A stretch of DNA of 64,000 nucleotides from the NCBI GenBank assembly GCA_964603725.1, contig CAZRWW010000015.1:1-64000 (forward strand), in the 5' to 3' direction. Positions 16,900-25,694 of this stretch are shown here, piece by piece. Position numbers and translations under genes: made by a program. How positions within the stretch are numbered: the first letter of the stretch is position 1; every line of letters begins with the position of its first letter. The stretch is from CAZDKK01 sp964603725 (GTDB lineage Bacteria; Eisenbacteria; RBG-16-71-46; CAIMUX01; WJJG01). Below the pieces are notes generated by a model. It saw nothing but the letters and a program-made list of their open reading frames with translations, was not told the origin of the DNA and did no database searches.

Positions 16900-17988
16900 T
16901 CAGGCGCCCAGGCTGCGGTCGGCGGCGTGGCGGAGCTGATCGGACAGCCACGCCAGCAGCGTGACCTTGGCGCCGCGGAATTCCACGGTCCCGCGGACAC
17001 CTGCGACCGGCAGGCCGGCGGTATTCGGGACCGCTATCGTAACCCAGTAGAAGGAAAGCCCCTGCAGCGTGGTGGAAGCCTGGCGATCGACCTGCACGAC
17101 CTGGCCTGCCAACGCGCTCCAGCTCGCCCCCGTCGAGCGGATCGTGGCTGTCTGGCCCGCGGCCAGGGCTCCCACGCGTGAGGGGGGAACCGGCGCCACG
17201 GCGTAAAGCGTGTCGAGGTCCGCCACTCGCAAGAGCGCCGAATCCCCCTGCACCGTGACGATATCGCCCGAGATCGGGCAGCGGATGCGGTCGCCCTCGA
17301 GCCTGGCGTCGGCATCGGCGACCATCTGGGTCAGCCAGTCCAGGCGGGCCCGCCAGGCCTCGACCACCTCGGACTTCTCGCCCACGTCGGCCACGCGCAG
17401 GCGATTGCGGGCCGCGTCCAGGTCCGCTTCCGCCTGGCGGAAGAGCGCTTCGGTGGCTTCGTGCTCCGCGTCGCTCACAACGCCCTGGGCGTGCAGTGAC
17501 GCGCTGCGCTCGTACTCCGTGGCCAGCCGATCGCGGGCGGCGGTCGCCGAGGCGATCTCGCTGCGCGCCAGGGCGATGACTTCCTCGCGTTGCCCCGTGC
17601 TCGCGGCCCTCAGGTTGGCTTCCGCCTCCAGCAGTTGAGGGCGCAGCTGATCCAACGTCTGGCGGTTCAGATAGGACTCCAGGCGGGCGACCTCCTGCCC
17701 AGCCCGGATGCGCCCGCCGGGCACGACCGCCTGGTCCAGACGGAACCTGACGAGGTCGCCGCGCTCGAAGCGGTAGAGGTCGATCTGCTGGCGGTTGCCC
17801 CGGCTGCGATCCAGGAATCGGGCCTCGAAAGCGTCCGGCTGGGTCTGGAGCAGGATCCACTCCCGCTGGGGGAAGAGCCGGCACGGGCGGGCAAAACGAA
17901 TGCCCAGGTGGATCCAGGTCGAAGCGAATATGGCCAGGACGAGGATCGCCAGCAGTCCGATCAGCGAGATGAAGCGACCATGCGACAT
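16900..17988 (-). CDS. HlyD-like membrane-fusion/adaptor protein
   Basis: The protein (about 362 residues) has an N-terminal membrane anchor (FISLIGLLAILVLAIFAS), a first barrel-sandwich half, a long coiled-coil hairpin rich in Ala, Glu and Arg (residues about 110-230), a second sandwich half (GDIVTVQGDSALLRVADLD) and a beta-barrel (AGQTATIRSTGASWSALAG). This is the layout of HlyD/MFP adaptors. No inner-membrane pump or outer-membrane channel gene is adjacent; instead it precedes the VTC polymerase and DUF4956 genes. The start ATG 17988 is chosen because the anchor follows at once, although its ribosome site is weak; an ATG at 18084 is in frame. Confidence 0.78.
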   Translation of the reverse strand: MSHGRFISLIGLLAILVLAIFASTWIHLGIRFARPCRLFPQREWILLQTQPDAFEARFLDRSRGNRQQIDLYRFERGDLVRFRLDQAVVPGGRIRAGQEVARLESYLNRQTLDQLRPQLLEAEANLRAASTGQREEVIALARSEIASATAARDRLATEYERSASLHAQGVVSDAEHEATEALFRQAEADLDAARNRLRVADVGEKSEVVEAWRARLDWLTQMVADADARLEGDRIRCPISGDIVTVQGDSALLRVADLDTLYAVAPVPPSRVGALAAGQTATIRSTGASWSALAGQVVQVDRQASTTLQGLSFYWVTIAVPNTAGLPVAGVRGTVEFRGAKVTLLAWLSDQLRHAADRSLGA

Positions 17989-18341
17989 CGATTGCCCCGC
18001 GAGCCTTCCCGGCCCGGCACCGGTAAGAATCTCCGGATCTGTCTGATTCTGCGAGAGTTGCCACCGGCGGCTCCCCGCCGTCACGACCGCCCGTGGGCGG
18101 GGGCGCTCCGCATCAGGATGATTCTACCACGAGCCCCGGGAAACGGCCATGGCCGGCGGGGTGGGAGGGCTCCTCGTGGGGGTCCCGCGGCCTCGGGGGT
18201 CCCGCCGCCTCGACTCCTGCCCCATCGGCCCTCCGGCTTACTAGACAGCGAGCCCGTGGCCAGCGTTAGGCGAAGCGCAACACTGGAGCCACCTTCCGCG
18301 AGCGATTGACGCCGAGAGCCGAGGGCACCTAGCATGGCGCC
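17989..18341. other. Divergent intergenic region, no gene seen
   Basis: This 353-base gap lies between the HlyD-like gene (minus) and the beta-barrel gene (plus). It has a short imperfect direct repeat (ggtcccgcggcctcg and a near copy, about 18179-18212). I see no supported gene and no clear promoter. Confidence 0.5.
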
Positions 18342-19082
18342 GTGCGCCACTCGAATCGCCCATCCCGGCCGCGGCAGGCCGGCCACGCCCGGCGCGGCCT
18401 GCGAACCGCGGTCGTTGCCGCCGTGCTGTCTGGCACGGCCGCGGGCGTCATCGGCGCGACCCCTGCCGATCTGCCTCGCTTCAGTGCCGGCATGGGGACC
18501 GGCGTCGGCGGCCTGCGCCGGGAGCAGGCCGCCGCGGGCGTGCCGTACCTGGCGGAATCGGGCGTTCCCAGCGCCGCCACCTGGTGGTTCGACTTGACCT
18601 GGAGCTCGCGGACCCGCTGGACGCTGGGTCTCCACGCCCACCTGCTTCGCGTGGCGATCGAGGACGGCAGCCGCGTGGGCACGTTCGACCTGCTGCCCGT
18701 GCTCGCCCAGTTCGGGCTCCGCCGGCCGTTGCTCCGAGAGAAGCTCTGGGGGTTCGTCGCCGTCGGCGCCGGCCTGACGGGCTCGCGGTTCATTCCGGCC
18801 GCCAACGAAGCCGAGTGGGAGGCGATGGGCGGCGGCGGCCTGCAGTTCACCCGCGAGCGCCCCTTTACCGTGGGCGTGCAGGCGGGCTGCGACTACAGCC
18901 TCACCCCCGAGCTTCTGATCGAGGCCGGCGCGGGCGCCATCACGATGGACAGCGAGATCACCTACCGCGTGGCCCGCCGCACCGGGTCCGGCCAGGGCTT
19001 CACTGAGGACGCGATGACGAGCATCAGCGCCAGTCACCTCATGGCCACGCTCGGCGTGCGGTGGTGGTTCGAGTGGTGGTAA
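18342..19082 (+). CDS. Outer-membrane beta-barrel-like protein
   Basis: An N-terminal hydrophobic stretch (RTAVVAAVLSGTAAGVIGA, residues about 21-39) looks like a signal peptide. The rest alternates hydrophobic and polar residues in strands (RWTLGLHAHLLRVAIED, LWGFVAVGAGLTG, PFTVGVQAGCDYSL), and the protein ends in LGVRWWFEWW, a terminal aromatic signature of barrel proteins inserted by the BAM complex. At 246 residues an eight-stranded barrel is likely. I used the GTG at 18342, since the nearby ATG at 18334 is out of frame; the upstream ribosome site is poor, so the start may lie further in. The function is unknown. Confidence 0.65.
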   Translation: MRHSNRPSRPRQAGHARRGLRTAVVAAVLSGTAAGVIGATPADLPRFSAGMGTGVGGLRREQAAAGVPYLAESGVPSAATWWFDLTWSSRTRWTLGLHAHLLRVAIEDGSRVGTFDLLPVLAQFGLRRPLLREKLWGFVAVGAGLTGSRFIPAANEAEWEAMGGGGLQFTRERPFTVGVQAGCDYSLTPELLIEAGAGAITMDSEITYRVARRTGSGQGFTEDAMTSISASHLMATLGVRWWFEWW

Positions 19083-19085
19083 GGA

Positions 19086-19517
19086 CTAGCGCTTGGGCCG
19101 CCCGCGCGGCGGCCGGTCGGGCCGATCGCGCCCGGTGAGACCGTCCGGGATGGGCCAGTCGTCCGCCGGGCCCAGGATCTTCCCACTGTCGCCGGGCTCC
19201 AGCTCAGCACGCGCGGCCTCGGCCTGGGCTTCCGCCAGGCGGGCCAGGAGCGCTTCGCGTAGCTCGATGAGCTTGCGCTGCAGCTCCAGCACCCGTTCCC
19301 GCAGCATCCCGTCGAGCAGGGCCATGCGATTGTGCGGGCTGCCCATGTTGCGCATCAGCCGCGTGATCTCGTCCTGCAGCGGCTGCAGCTCGGGATGCTC
19401 CCTCAGGAACGCGTCGCGGGCTTCGACGGCCTTGCGGATTCGCTCGAAGGCGCTGTCGTCGCTCCGGGAGCTGTCGCCGTTTCGGTCGGCATCACCGTTC
19501 TGAGGGTTGTGGCTCAT
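19086..19517 (-). CDS. Small coiled-coil protein of unknown function
   Basis: This 143-residue soluble, charged protein has a helical core (ERIRKAVEARDAFLREHPEL, then LLDGMLRERVLELQRKLIEL) likely to form a coiled coil, and a proline-arginine-rich tail. I do not recognise the family. The start ATG 19517 is the first good in-frame ATG, but a strong ribosome site is lacking. It converges with the beta-barrel gene, with only three bases between the stops, and diverges from endonuclease IV. Confidence 0.6.
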   Translation of the reverse strand: MSHNPQNGDADRNGDSSRSDDSAFERIRKAVEARDAFLREHPELQPLQDEITRLMRNMGSPHNRMALLDGMLRERVLELQRKLIELREALLARLAEAQAEAARAELEPGDSGKILGPADDWPIPDGLTGRDRPDRPPRGRPKR

Positions 19518-19757
19518 CGACTCGCGCTTCCCTGGCCTCGAACAGGTCGGTTGTGACGCGCCGGGTTCCGTCACCCCACCCAGGCCGGTTATCGGCAGAT
19601 TCGGGCCATCCGGCAAGCCTTCCAGGCCACCTGGGGGGAATCAACCAATGGGATTCTGCCTTGGGCCGAAGCGCCAGAGCTGACGCCATGGTACGATCCG
19701 CCGAAATCGGCACTCCATCACCAGGGCGGAAGGCCGCCAGGGCGAGAGGACCGCAAG

Positions 19758-20738
19758 ATGGGTGAGTGGATGGCGCGGCGGGCGAGTGCCGCCGGGCACG
19801 GATCGGCGCGATCGGCACAGCCCGCCGGACACGCCGAGAAGCCGGCGCCCGCGCGGCGAACCGCGGGCGCGCCCCTCCTGGGCGCTCACCTCTCGATCGC
19901 CGGCGGGCTGCACCTGGCCCTGGAGCGGGCCGCCGAGCTGCGCTGCACGGCGGTGCAGATCTTCACCCAATCCGCTCGCCAGTGGGGGCGTCGCGTCCTG
20001 AGCGCCGATGACGTGCGTCTCTTCCGCGAAGCGCAGGCGCGGCTGGCGCCGATCGCGGTGGTCGCTCACGCGGGCTACCTGCTCAACCTGGCAGCCCCGG
20101 AGCGCGCGCTGCGGGAGCGCTCGATCCGCGCGCTCGTCGGCGAGCTCGAGCGCTGCGAAGCGCTGGGAATCCCCCGCCTGGTCCTTCACCCCGGAGCGCA
20201 CATGGGCGCGGGCGAGGCCCGGGGCATCGCGCGCGCCGGCGCGTCGCTGCGGCGAGCGCACGCCGCCACGCGGGGATTCGCCGTCAAGACGGCGCTGGAG
20301 AACACCGCCGGGCAGGGCACGGGCCTGGGCCACACGGTGGGCCAGCTCGCGGCCATCATGAACGCCTGCGGCGACGCGGGTCGCCTGGCGCTGTGCTTCG
20401 ACACCGCGCACGGCTTCGCGGCCGGCTACGACATCCGGACGTCCGAGGGCTACGATGGGCTGTGGGAAGACGTCGCGCGCCTGATCGGGATCGATCACGT
20501 GTCCGTGATCCATCTGAACGACGCCCGACGCGAGGCGGGTTCGCGCGTCGATCGCCACGCGCACATCGGGCAAGGCACGATCGGCAAGGCCGCTTTCGCG
20601 CGGATCATGACCGATCCGCGCTTTGGCGCCGTGCCCAAGATCATCGAGACGCCCAAAGAGGGCGAGATGGACCGCAAGAACCTGAGGCTGCTCAGGCGCT
20701 TGGCGAGTCCGGGCTCGCGGGTGGGCAAGAAGCCGTGA
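19758..20738 (+). CDS. nfo: Endonuclease IV (deoxyribonuclease IV, AP endonuclease)
   Basis: This enzyme cuts the DNA backbone at abasic sites in base-excision repair. The TIM-barrel pattern is clear: LLGAHLSIAGGLHLALERA, VVAHAGYLLNLA, LVLHPGAHMG, ALENTAGQGTGLG, LCFDTAHGFAAGYD, VIHLNDA, DRHAHIGQGTIG and IIETPKEGE. These carry the histidines, glutamates and aspartates of the three-zinc site. The 326 residues include about 38 extra N-terminal residues rich in Ala, Arg and Pro with no clear role. The start ATG 19758 has AGAGG about eight bases upstream. A Nudix gene follows after 28 bases and may be cotranscribed. Confidence 0.95.
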   Translation: MGEWMARRASAAGHGSARSAQPAGHAEKPAPARRTAGAPLLGAHLSIAGGLHLALERAAELRCTAVQIFTQSARQWGRRVLSADDVRLFREAQARLAPIAVVAHAGYLLNLAAPERALRERSIRALVGELERCEALGIPRLVLHPGAHMGAGEARGIARAGASLRRAHAATRGFAVKTALENTAGQGTGLGHTVGQLAAIMNACGDAGRLALCFDTAHGFAAGYDIRTSEGYDGLWEDVARLIGIDHVSVIHLNDARREAGSRVDRHAHIGQGTIGKAAFARIMTDPRFGAVPKIIETPKEGEMDRKNLRLLRRLASPGSRVGKKP

Positions 20739-20766
20739 CGCGGGCGCCACGGGCTGGGAGAGGCTG

Positions 20767-21408
20767 ATGATCAGCGAGCTCGCCTTGCTGCGCGAGCGGC
20801 TCGTCGTGGCGCTGCGCGGCCCGCTTCCCGGGGCTCCCGCCCAGGCGCGCATGGCACCCGTGCCGCGGCCAGGCTGGCGGCCGCATGCGCCGCCGCCCCC
20901 CGGCCGCCCGGCCGCGGTCCTGGCCCTCTTCTATCCGTTGGGTGATGGCGGCCCCACCGCGCCGCCGGCTCTTCTCTATACCGAGCGCACCGAGACGGTC
21001 GAGACCCACCGCGGGCAGGTGTCGTTCCCGGGCGGAGCCGTGGAAACGGGCGAGTCGCCCGAGGCGACCGCGCTGCGCGAAGCGGACGAGGAGACCGGCG
21101 CCGCGCCCGGGGAGATCGAGGTGCTCGGCCGGCTGACGCCGCTGTGGATCCCCGCCACGGGCTTTCTGGTCACCCCGGTCGTCGGCCTGACGGCGCGGCG
21201 GCCGGCCTTCCGGCCCGGTCCGGGCGAGGTGCGGCGCATCCTCGAGGTGCCCCTGGCGGACCTGGTGCGCCCGGACGCCGTGCGGGCCGAGGATCTTCCC
21301 CGCCACGGGCGCTGGACCCACGTGCGCTACTTCGACATCGCCGGAACGCGCCTCTGGGGCGCGACGGCGATGATGACGGCCGAGCTGCTGACGCTGCTGG
21401 GGTGGTAG
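20767..21408 (+). CDS. Nudix hydrolase, CoA pyrophosphatase type
   Basis: The Nudix box (residues about 90-112, GGAVETGESPEATALREADEETG) is complete, and the segment just before it, ETHRGQVSFPGG, is the extension typical of the YeaB/NudL coenzyme A pyrophosphatase branch, which cleaves CoA and its derivatives to phosphopantetheine and adenosine bisphosphate. The 213 residues are normal for that branch. The start ATG 20767 has GAGAGG upstream and lies 28 bases after the nfo stop, so the two are probably cotranscribed. Substrate assignment rests on the family pattern only. Confidence 0.87.
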   Translation: MISELALLRERLVVALRGPLPGAPAQARMAPVPRPGWRPHAPPPPGRPAAVLALFYPLGDGGPTAPPALLYTERTETVETHRGQVSFPGGAVETGESPEATALREADEETGAAPGEIEVLGRLTPLWIPATGFLVTPVVGLTARRPAFRPGPGEVRRILEVPLADLVRPDAVRAEDLPRHGRWTHVRYFDIAGTRLWGATAMMTAELLTLLGW

Positions 21409-22001
21409 CGCTCCCAGCGACTGCGCGAGTCGCCCCAAGGCCGCGGCCGGGGCGCCCTCCGAGGGGCCGGGGCGTCGACGTCGGCGGAGGACCCGGAGAA
21501 TGGCTGTAAGTCATATGGAAATATACCACTACGAGCTCGGCGCAGGCCCCGGGCCAATCCCGCGCAGGCCCCGGGCCAATCCCGCGCCGGCCCGGGGGGC
21601 CGTGCCGCCCTCCAGAATCCGTCGGCAGACCCCCGGTTGCCGAAGGAAATGTCTGGACATCAGGGGCCGGACCCACGATAGTAGATGCGTCTCGTTCGGG
21701 GGTCGTACGTGACGAGTTCTCGGCGAGATGGTGGAATGCCTGAGATCTGGGCTCGGAAGGAGATTTCGACTGCCAGCCTATCCAATCCGCACTCTGGGTT
21801 TGCCAGACCGAGATTCTGCTGAGTCGGGCACCTTTCTCTCCCTCGTCGGACAATGACCTTGTTCTTCCTGGGGCTGATGAAAGACCGGAATGCAGCGGTC
21901 CTGCTGGAGACCCACCGAGGAGGTTCTCGGGTCGGTCAATGGAGCAATGGGGGATGCCCTTGGTGCGGTGAGGCCGTCCCCAAGTGAGAGGTGTTTTGAT
22001 A
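21409..22001. other. Long leader/intergenic region upstream of the RRM gene
   Basis: This 593-base stretch separates the Nudix gene from the RRM-protein gene. It includes a 22-bp direct repeat (21542-21585), an AT-richer patch near 21505-21530, and then about 400 bases of lower GC content than the genes around it. No credible protein gene is visible. A long 5' untranslated leader or a small RNA is possible, as RRM and cold-shock genes often have long leaders. Confidence 0.5.
21542..21585. repeat. 22-bp tandem direct repeat, two units
   Basis: Two adjacent identical copies of a 22-base sequence (begins gcaggccccgggccaat) lie at 21542-21563 and 21564-21585. A partial third copy follows with changes. 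Confidence 0.9.
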
Positions 22002-22307
22002 ATGTCCAACAACAAGCTGTATGTCGGCAATCTGTCCTTCGACACGAGCGAGTCGGAGCTCGAGGAGCTCTTCTCGCAGCACGGCGAAGTCGCTTCCGCC
22101 AAGGTCATCACGGATCGCGACACGGGCCGTCCGCGTGGCTTCGGCTTCGTGGAGTTCGTCCGGGCCGAGGATGCCCAGAAGGCGATCGAGAACCTCGATG
22201 GCCGTGAGTTCATGGGCCGCAACCTCAAGGTGAACGTCGCCCAGGCTCGCGAGGGTGGTGGACGCCCGGGCGGCGGTGATCGTCGTCCGCCGCGCCGCTC
22301 CTACTAG
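22002..22307 (+). CDS. Small RNA-binding protein with one RRM domain
   Basis: The 101-residue protein is a single RNA-recognition motif with both signatures: RNP2 as KLYVGNLSF (residues about 5-13) and RNP1 as RPRGFGFVEF (about 43-52). It ends in a short Gly-Arg-Pro tail (GGGRPGGGDRRPPRRSY) like that of cyanobacterial and other bacterial Rbp proteins, which act as RNA chaperones, often in cold. I chose ATG 22002 because RNP2 follows at once; a GTG at 21984 is in frame. The gene stands alone after a long leader and is followed by a strong hairpin terminator. Confidence 0.92.
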   Translation: MSNNKLYVGNLSFDTSESELEELFSQHGEVASAKVITDRDTGRPRGFGFVEFVRAEDAQKAIENLDGREFMGRNLKVNVAQAREGGGRPGGGDRRPPRRSY

Positions 22308-22393
22308 GAGCAAGCCAGCACAACAGCGGATCTGGTGAGAACGGGGCCACGCCAACGTGCGCGACCCCGCGGCTCCTATCCGCCGGCTCGATA

Positions 22394-22436
22394 AGGCCCG
22401 GCTGAGGCTGCCCGCGAGGCGGCTTCGACCGGGCCT
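22394..22436 (+). terminator. Intrinsic terminator after the RRM gene
   Basis: An 8-bp stem (aggcccgg with ccgggcct) encloses a second inner stem, followed by cttcgttt. It lies between the RRM gene and the convergent unknown gene ending at 22522. Confidence 0.65.
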
Positions 22437-22521
22437 CTTCGTTTGCCGCGCTGCTCGCCTGGGCCGCCAGGTCGTCCGAACACGGAGCCGCGGCGCCGTC
22501 CCGAGCAGGCGCCCTCGCCTT

Positions 22522-23826
22522 TCATGGCGCCCCACCGAGGCCGGCCAGGCGAACCGACCCTTCCTCGTGGAGCTGCTCCAGCTGCGCCACGTGATCGGCA
22601 GGCGTGAGGATCTGGAGTCGAGGCGAGATGTGGGAGCGGTTCCAGCGACGGACGTCGCCCGCCAGGTGCTTCCAGGCATCCCGATGATCGAGGCAGACCG
22701 GCAGGCACGCCAGGACCTGACGGCGACCCGGCGCTTCCGGGATCGCCGAGAGCGACGGCGTGCCGGGGGGCGAGTCCCGCAGCGTTTCGAGCGGCGTGCG
22801 CGGCCCCACAGGCTCGACCGGGATGCCCCGGCGCACGGCGTGATCGCAAACGGCGCAGACGGAGGCCTCATGCCCGCGCCCGAAGGTTCTGCCTCGGATC
22901 CAGTGCCCGCAAACAATGAGCACGTACGGGCCGGTCGCATCGGTGACCACGAAGGTGCCCCCGGTCGCGCCGCTCGTGCCCGCCGCCTCGCCCGCGCCTG
23001 CGGCGCACGTCGCGGGCTCGGCATGGGGGACTAGAATCAGGGCCCGCAGGTCCGGCCACATGCGCGTGAGGCCCTGGTCGCCGATCCGCAGGGCCACGCG
23101 GGGTGGCAACGGCAGGGCCAGCGCCCGAACCGCTTCCGGATCCGTCCCCGGCGTCACGAGCAGATCCAAGCGGCCCTCTCCGGTCAACTCCCGCGCGCGC
23201 TCGGCACGCGGGGATGCCCGCAACAGCCCGGCCCAGTCGCCCGGCACCGCCAGCCGCAGCGCGGGATCGCGCCTGGCCAGCCCCAGCAACGCGTCGATCA
23301 AGGACTCGCGCTGCCCCGGCGCACGGGGCGCGGCCGGCCCGGTCTCCGGGTCTCCTGCCGGCGGTGGAGCGATGGGCAGGAGGTGGAGGATGCCGGCATC
23401 AAGGCGCAAGGGCGGCAGCGCCAGAGCGCCGGTCACCCGGGCCTGCCCCGGCACCTCGAGCAGCAGGTCGGCCTGCGCGAATCCGGCCGGCTGGGCAAGG
23501 CGGACGGAGAAGGGCATCGGTGTGGGCGCATCGTCCGGCGCCCGGCCGGCGTCACCCGCCGCAGTCGAGCCGGAGCGGAGGTCGCGCCCCGGGCGCGGCC
23601 GATCGCCCGACCATGAGTGGAAGAACTCCTCGCGGCGGCTGCCGTCGATCACACCCAGGCGGGCGCTGCTCGAGAAGCCCGGCGGCGGCAGAAGAAAGAA
23701 GACCCGCGCGACGTCCCTGCGCCGCTTGATCAGCACGGTCGTGGGCCGCACTCGCCAGTCGCCGAGCTGGAAGTGCGGCCAGCCGCCTGCGGCCGCTTGG
23801 GCCGGCGCTAGCTGATCAGCGGTCAT
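22522..23826 (-). CDS. Unknown protein with paired cysteines (434 aa)
   Basis: I do not recognise the family. The protein is soluble with no signal peptide. Its first 70 residues look beta-rich (HFQLGDWRVRPTTVLIKRRR, then VARVFFLLPPPGFSSSARLG); the middle is Ala-Arg-Pro-rich with two alpha-beta-like segments; and the last 130 residues carry cysteine clusters (VCAVCDHAVRRG and LACLPVCLDH) that could bind metal. The start is uncertain: ATG 23826 has no strong ribosome site, and a GTG at 23856 is in frame. It lies 52 bases downstream of a TIM-barrel-like gene on the same strand. Confidence 0.55.
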   Translation of the reverse strand: MTADQLAPAQAAAGGWPHFQLGDWRVRPTTVLIKRRRDVARVFFLLPPPGFSSSARLGVIDGSRREEFFHSWSGDRPRPGRDLRSGSTAAGDAGRAPDDAPTPMPFSVRLAQPAGFAQADLLLEVPGQARVTGALALPPLRLDAGILHLLPIAPPPAGDPETGPAAPRAPGQRESLIDALLGLARRDPALRLAVPGDWAGLLRASPRAERARELTGEGRLDLLVTPGTDPEAVRALALPLPPRVALRIGDQGLTRMWPDLRALILVPHAEPATCAAGAGEAAGTSGATGGTFVVTDATGPYVLIVCGHWIRGRTFGRGHEASVCAVCDHAVRRGIPVEPVGPRTPLETLRDSPPGTPSLSAIPEAPGRRQVLACLPVCLDHRDAWKHLAGDVRRWNRSHISPRLQILTPADHVAQLEQLHEEGSVRLAGLGGAP

Positions 23827-23878
23827 GGCGTCTGATCCAGGCCATTCCCGACGCACCTTTCCCAGAGGTCATGGCCAG

Positions 23879-24856
23879 TCATCCCCGTTGGGCATTGATC
23901 GTGCGCACGAGGCCGCGCCAGAGGCGCCCGGCGTTCTCGCACGCCAGCTCGCTCATGTGAGCGCAGGCTTCGAAGCCCCAGATGGCGACGGTCTCGGGCC
24001 GATGGGCGAGCAGCCGTCGCGTCCCCTCCATCAGGTCCCGTTCGGCCGTGGCCGGCAGCCGGAAGGCTTGCAGCCAGAGCATCACCGGAATGCCGGCGCC
24101 GCGGGCCGCCGCGCGGGCGGCCTCGGCGTTCAGGTCGATGAAGGCATCGCGCGCTGCCGGGCCCTCGATCTTGAAGGCGTGCCAGTACGGGTCGGTGCCG
24201 AACTCGGTGACGCCGGGAATGGCCGCCACAGCGGGCCAGTCCTGCTCCACGCCCAGCGGAACGCCCTGAGGCAGCAGGCAGATCGAGGATCCCAGCTCGC
24301 GGTCGGCCGCCATGCGCACGACGTCGGTCAGCAGGTCGAGGATCGCGTCCGCCCGGGAGCGGCGCAACGCCTCGGCGGTCGGGTGATCGCCATGGCGCGC
24401 CCGGCAGTGAGCGCAGGCGCACGGCTCGCCGTCGGGGTTGCGGGGTCCGGGGTGCACCCAGTGCGGCTCGTCCCAGAAGATCGCGTCCGCCCCGGTGCGC
24501 GCTGCCGCGGCGACCCACTCGCTCATCCGCTCGCGCAGCCGCGGGTGGTTGAGGCAGGCGCCGGCCAGGGGCCGGCCCGACGGGCCGCGCTGCATCAGGT
24601 CGGGATCCTCGAGAATCCACTCCGAGAAGGCCTCGCCGCCGAAGACGCCCGCGACGCCCCAGGGGTCGAGCTGCACCTCGAGGCCTTCCTCCTTTGAGAT
24701 CGCGACGATCTCGCGCAGGGTGCCGCTGCTGTAGAAGAGGTCGTTTTCGCAGAACGTGTGAATGACCCGGTCGAAGCCGAGCCGGCGCAGGCGACGCATG
24801 TCGCTGCGCACATGCCGCGGGATGCGGCAGCCGAAGTAGCTCGTCGCCAGCTTCAT
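23879..24856 (-). CDS. Putative TIM-barrel glycoside-hydrolase-like protein
   Basis: The 325-residue protein reads like an alpha/beta barrel: repeated hydrophobic strands (FDRVIHTFCENDLFY, LEVQLDPWGVAGVFG, GADAIFWDEPHWVHPG, SSICLLPQG, TEFGTDPYWHAF, IPVMLWLQAF, VAIWGFEACAHMS), each followed by a helix. Acidic and aromatic residues at strand ends (the DEPHW segment in particular) resemble glycosidase active sites. A Cys-x-Cys-x-x-Cys run (ACAHC) follows strand four and could bind a metal. I cannot name a family. The start ATG 24856 has AAGGAG four bases upstream, which is strong. It may be cotranscribed with the GNAT gene (stop at 24906, 49 bases upstream). Confidence 0.65.
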   Translation of the reverse strand: MKLATSYFGCRIPRHVRSDMRRLRRLGFDRVIHTFCENDLFYSSGTLREIVAISKEEGLEVQLDPWGVAGVFGGEAFSEWILEDPDLMQRGPSGRPLAGACLNHPRLRERMSEWVAAAARTGADAIFWDEPHWVHPGPRNPDGEPCACAHCRARHGDHPTAEALRRSRADAILDLLTDVVRMAADRELGSSICLLPQGVPLGVEQDWPAVAAIPGVTEFGTDPYWHAFKIEGPAARDAFIDLNAEAARAAARGAGIPVMLWLQAFRLPATAERDLMEGTRRLLAHRPETVAIWGFEACAHMSELACENAGRLWRGLVRTINAQRG

Positions 24857-24905
24857 GCTTCTCCTTCCAATGCGCGCTCCCGGCCTGCGGGTGAAGCCAG
24901 AGCCC

Positions 24906-25694
24906 CTAGAAACCGGGATGACCCGGCGGGATGGTGAAGATGTCCCCGCGATTCTCGGACAACCGGGCCTGCCCCAGGAGCGTCCACTGCCGGATCCGAT
25001 CGAAGCCGCACTTCTTGTACAGGTCCCCGTGCACGAACGGCGCGTCCAGACTGCCGCTGGCGGTGATGAACTTCGATTTGCCGGCCAGGCGCCGGACGCA
25101 CTCATAGGTGAGCAGCGAGCCGAACCCGCGGTGTCGCAGCCGGGGGATGACCTCGATCCAGTCGATGAAGCCCTCGCGCAGCTCGGAGCAGTGCCCGTGG
25201 ATCGCGAAGCCCACGGGCTGGGAAGCGCTGGTCTCGACGAGGAAGAACCAACCGCGCGGGTCGTAGTAGGGCGCCTGGGCCATGCGGCGGAGCTTCTCGG
25301 GGGTCATGAGTCGGCGCAGGCTGGGGTAGGCGGCATTCATGAGGCGGCAGGCGGCCTCCAGGTCGCGGTCGGGATCGAAGTTGCTGAATCCATAGCCGGG
25401 CGGGGTCGTGTCGGGCAGCTCGGGCACCTCGGCCAAGGTAGCGCGGAAGTAGCGCCCGAGCACCGGCAGCCCCAGCATCTCGCTCCAGCTCTTGCGCCCG
25501 GTTTCCATCACGGGCACGAAGGCCAGGCGGCCCATCCGGTGCCGGGCTTGTGCGATCAGGTTGCTCAGGGAAAGCGCCCGCCCGGCCAGCGACCAGGTGA
25601 ACTCGATCGAGTCCTCGACGTAAGCGAGCACGGCGCTCAGGCGTTGGCCGTCGGTCGAGACCAGGTGCTGGCACGACTCGAGCTGAGGACGCAC
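24906..25694 (-). CDS. GNAT-family N-acetyltransferase
   Basis: The C-terminal half has the GNAT fold: WFFLVETSASQPVGFAIHGH, then IDWIEVIPRLRHRGFGSLLTYECVRRL with the acetyl-CoA-binding RxxGxG-like loop (RHRGFG), and a closing DAPFVHGDLYKKCGFDRI. The first 90 residues are not typical GNAT and may contact the substrate. The only canonical start is GTG 25694, but the same frame stays open another 116 bases upstream and reads ELIKALYEQGPHAALYAPL, which looks like real coding sequence. The true start may therefore be upstream, at a rare codon near 25755-25770. The substrate is unknown. Confidence 0.75.
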   Translation of the reverse strand: MRPQLESCQHLVSTDGQRLSAVLAYVEDSIEFTWSLAGRALSLSNLIAQARHRMGRLAFVPVMETGRKSWSEMLGLPVLGRYFRATLAEVPELPDTTPPGYGFSNFDPDRDLEAACRLMNAAYPSLRRLMTPEKLRRMAQAPYYDPRGWFFLVETSASQPVGFAIHGHCSELREGFIDWIEVIPRLRHRGFGSLLTYECVRRLAGKSKFITASGSLDAPFVHGDLYKKCGFDRIRQWTLLGQARLSENRGDIFTIPPGHPGF

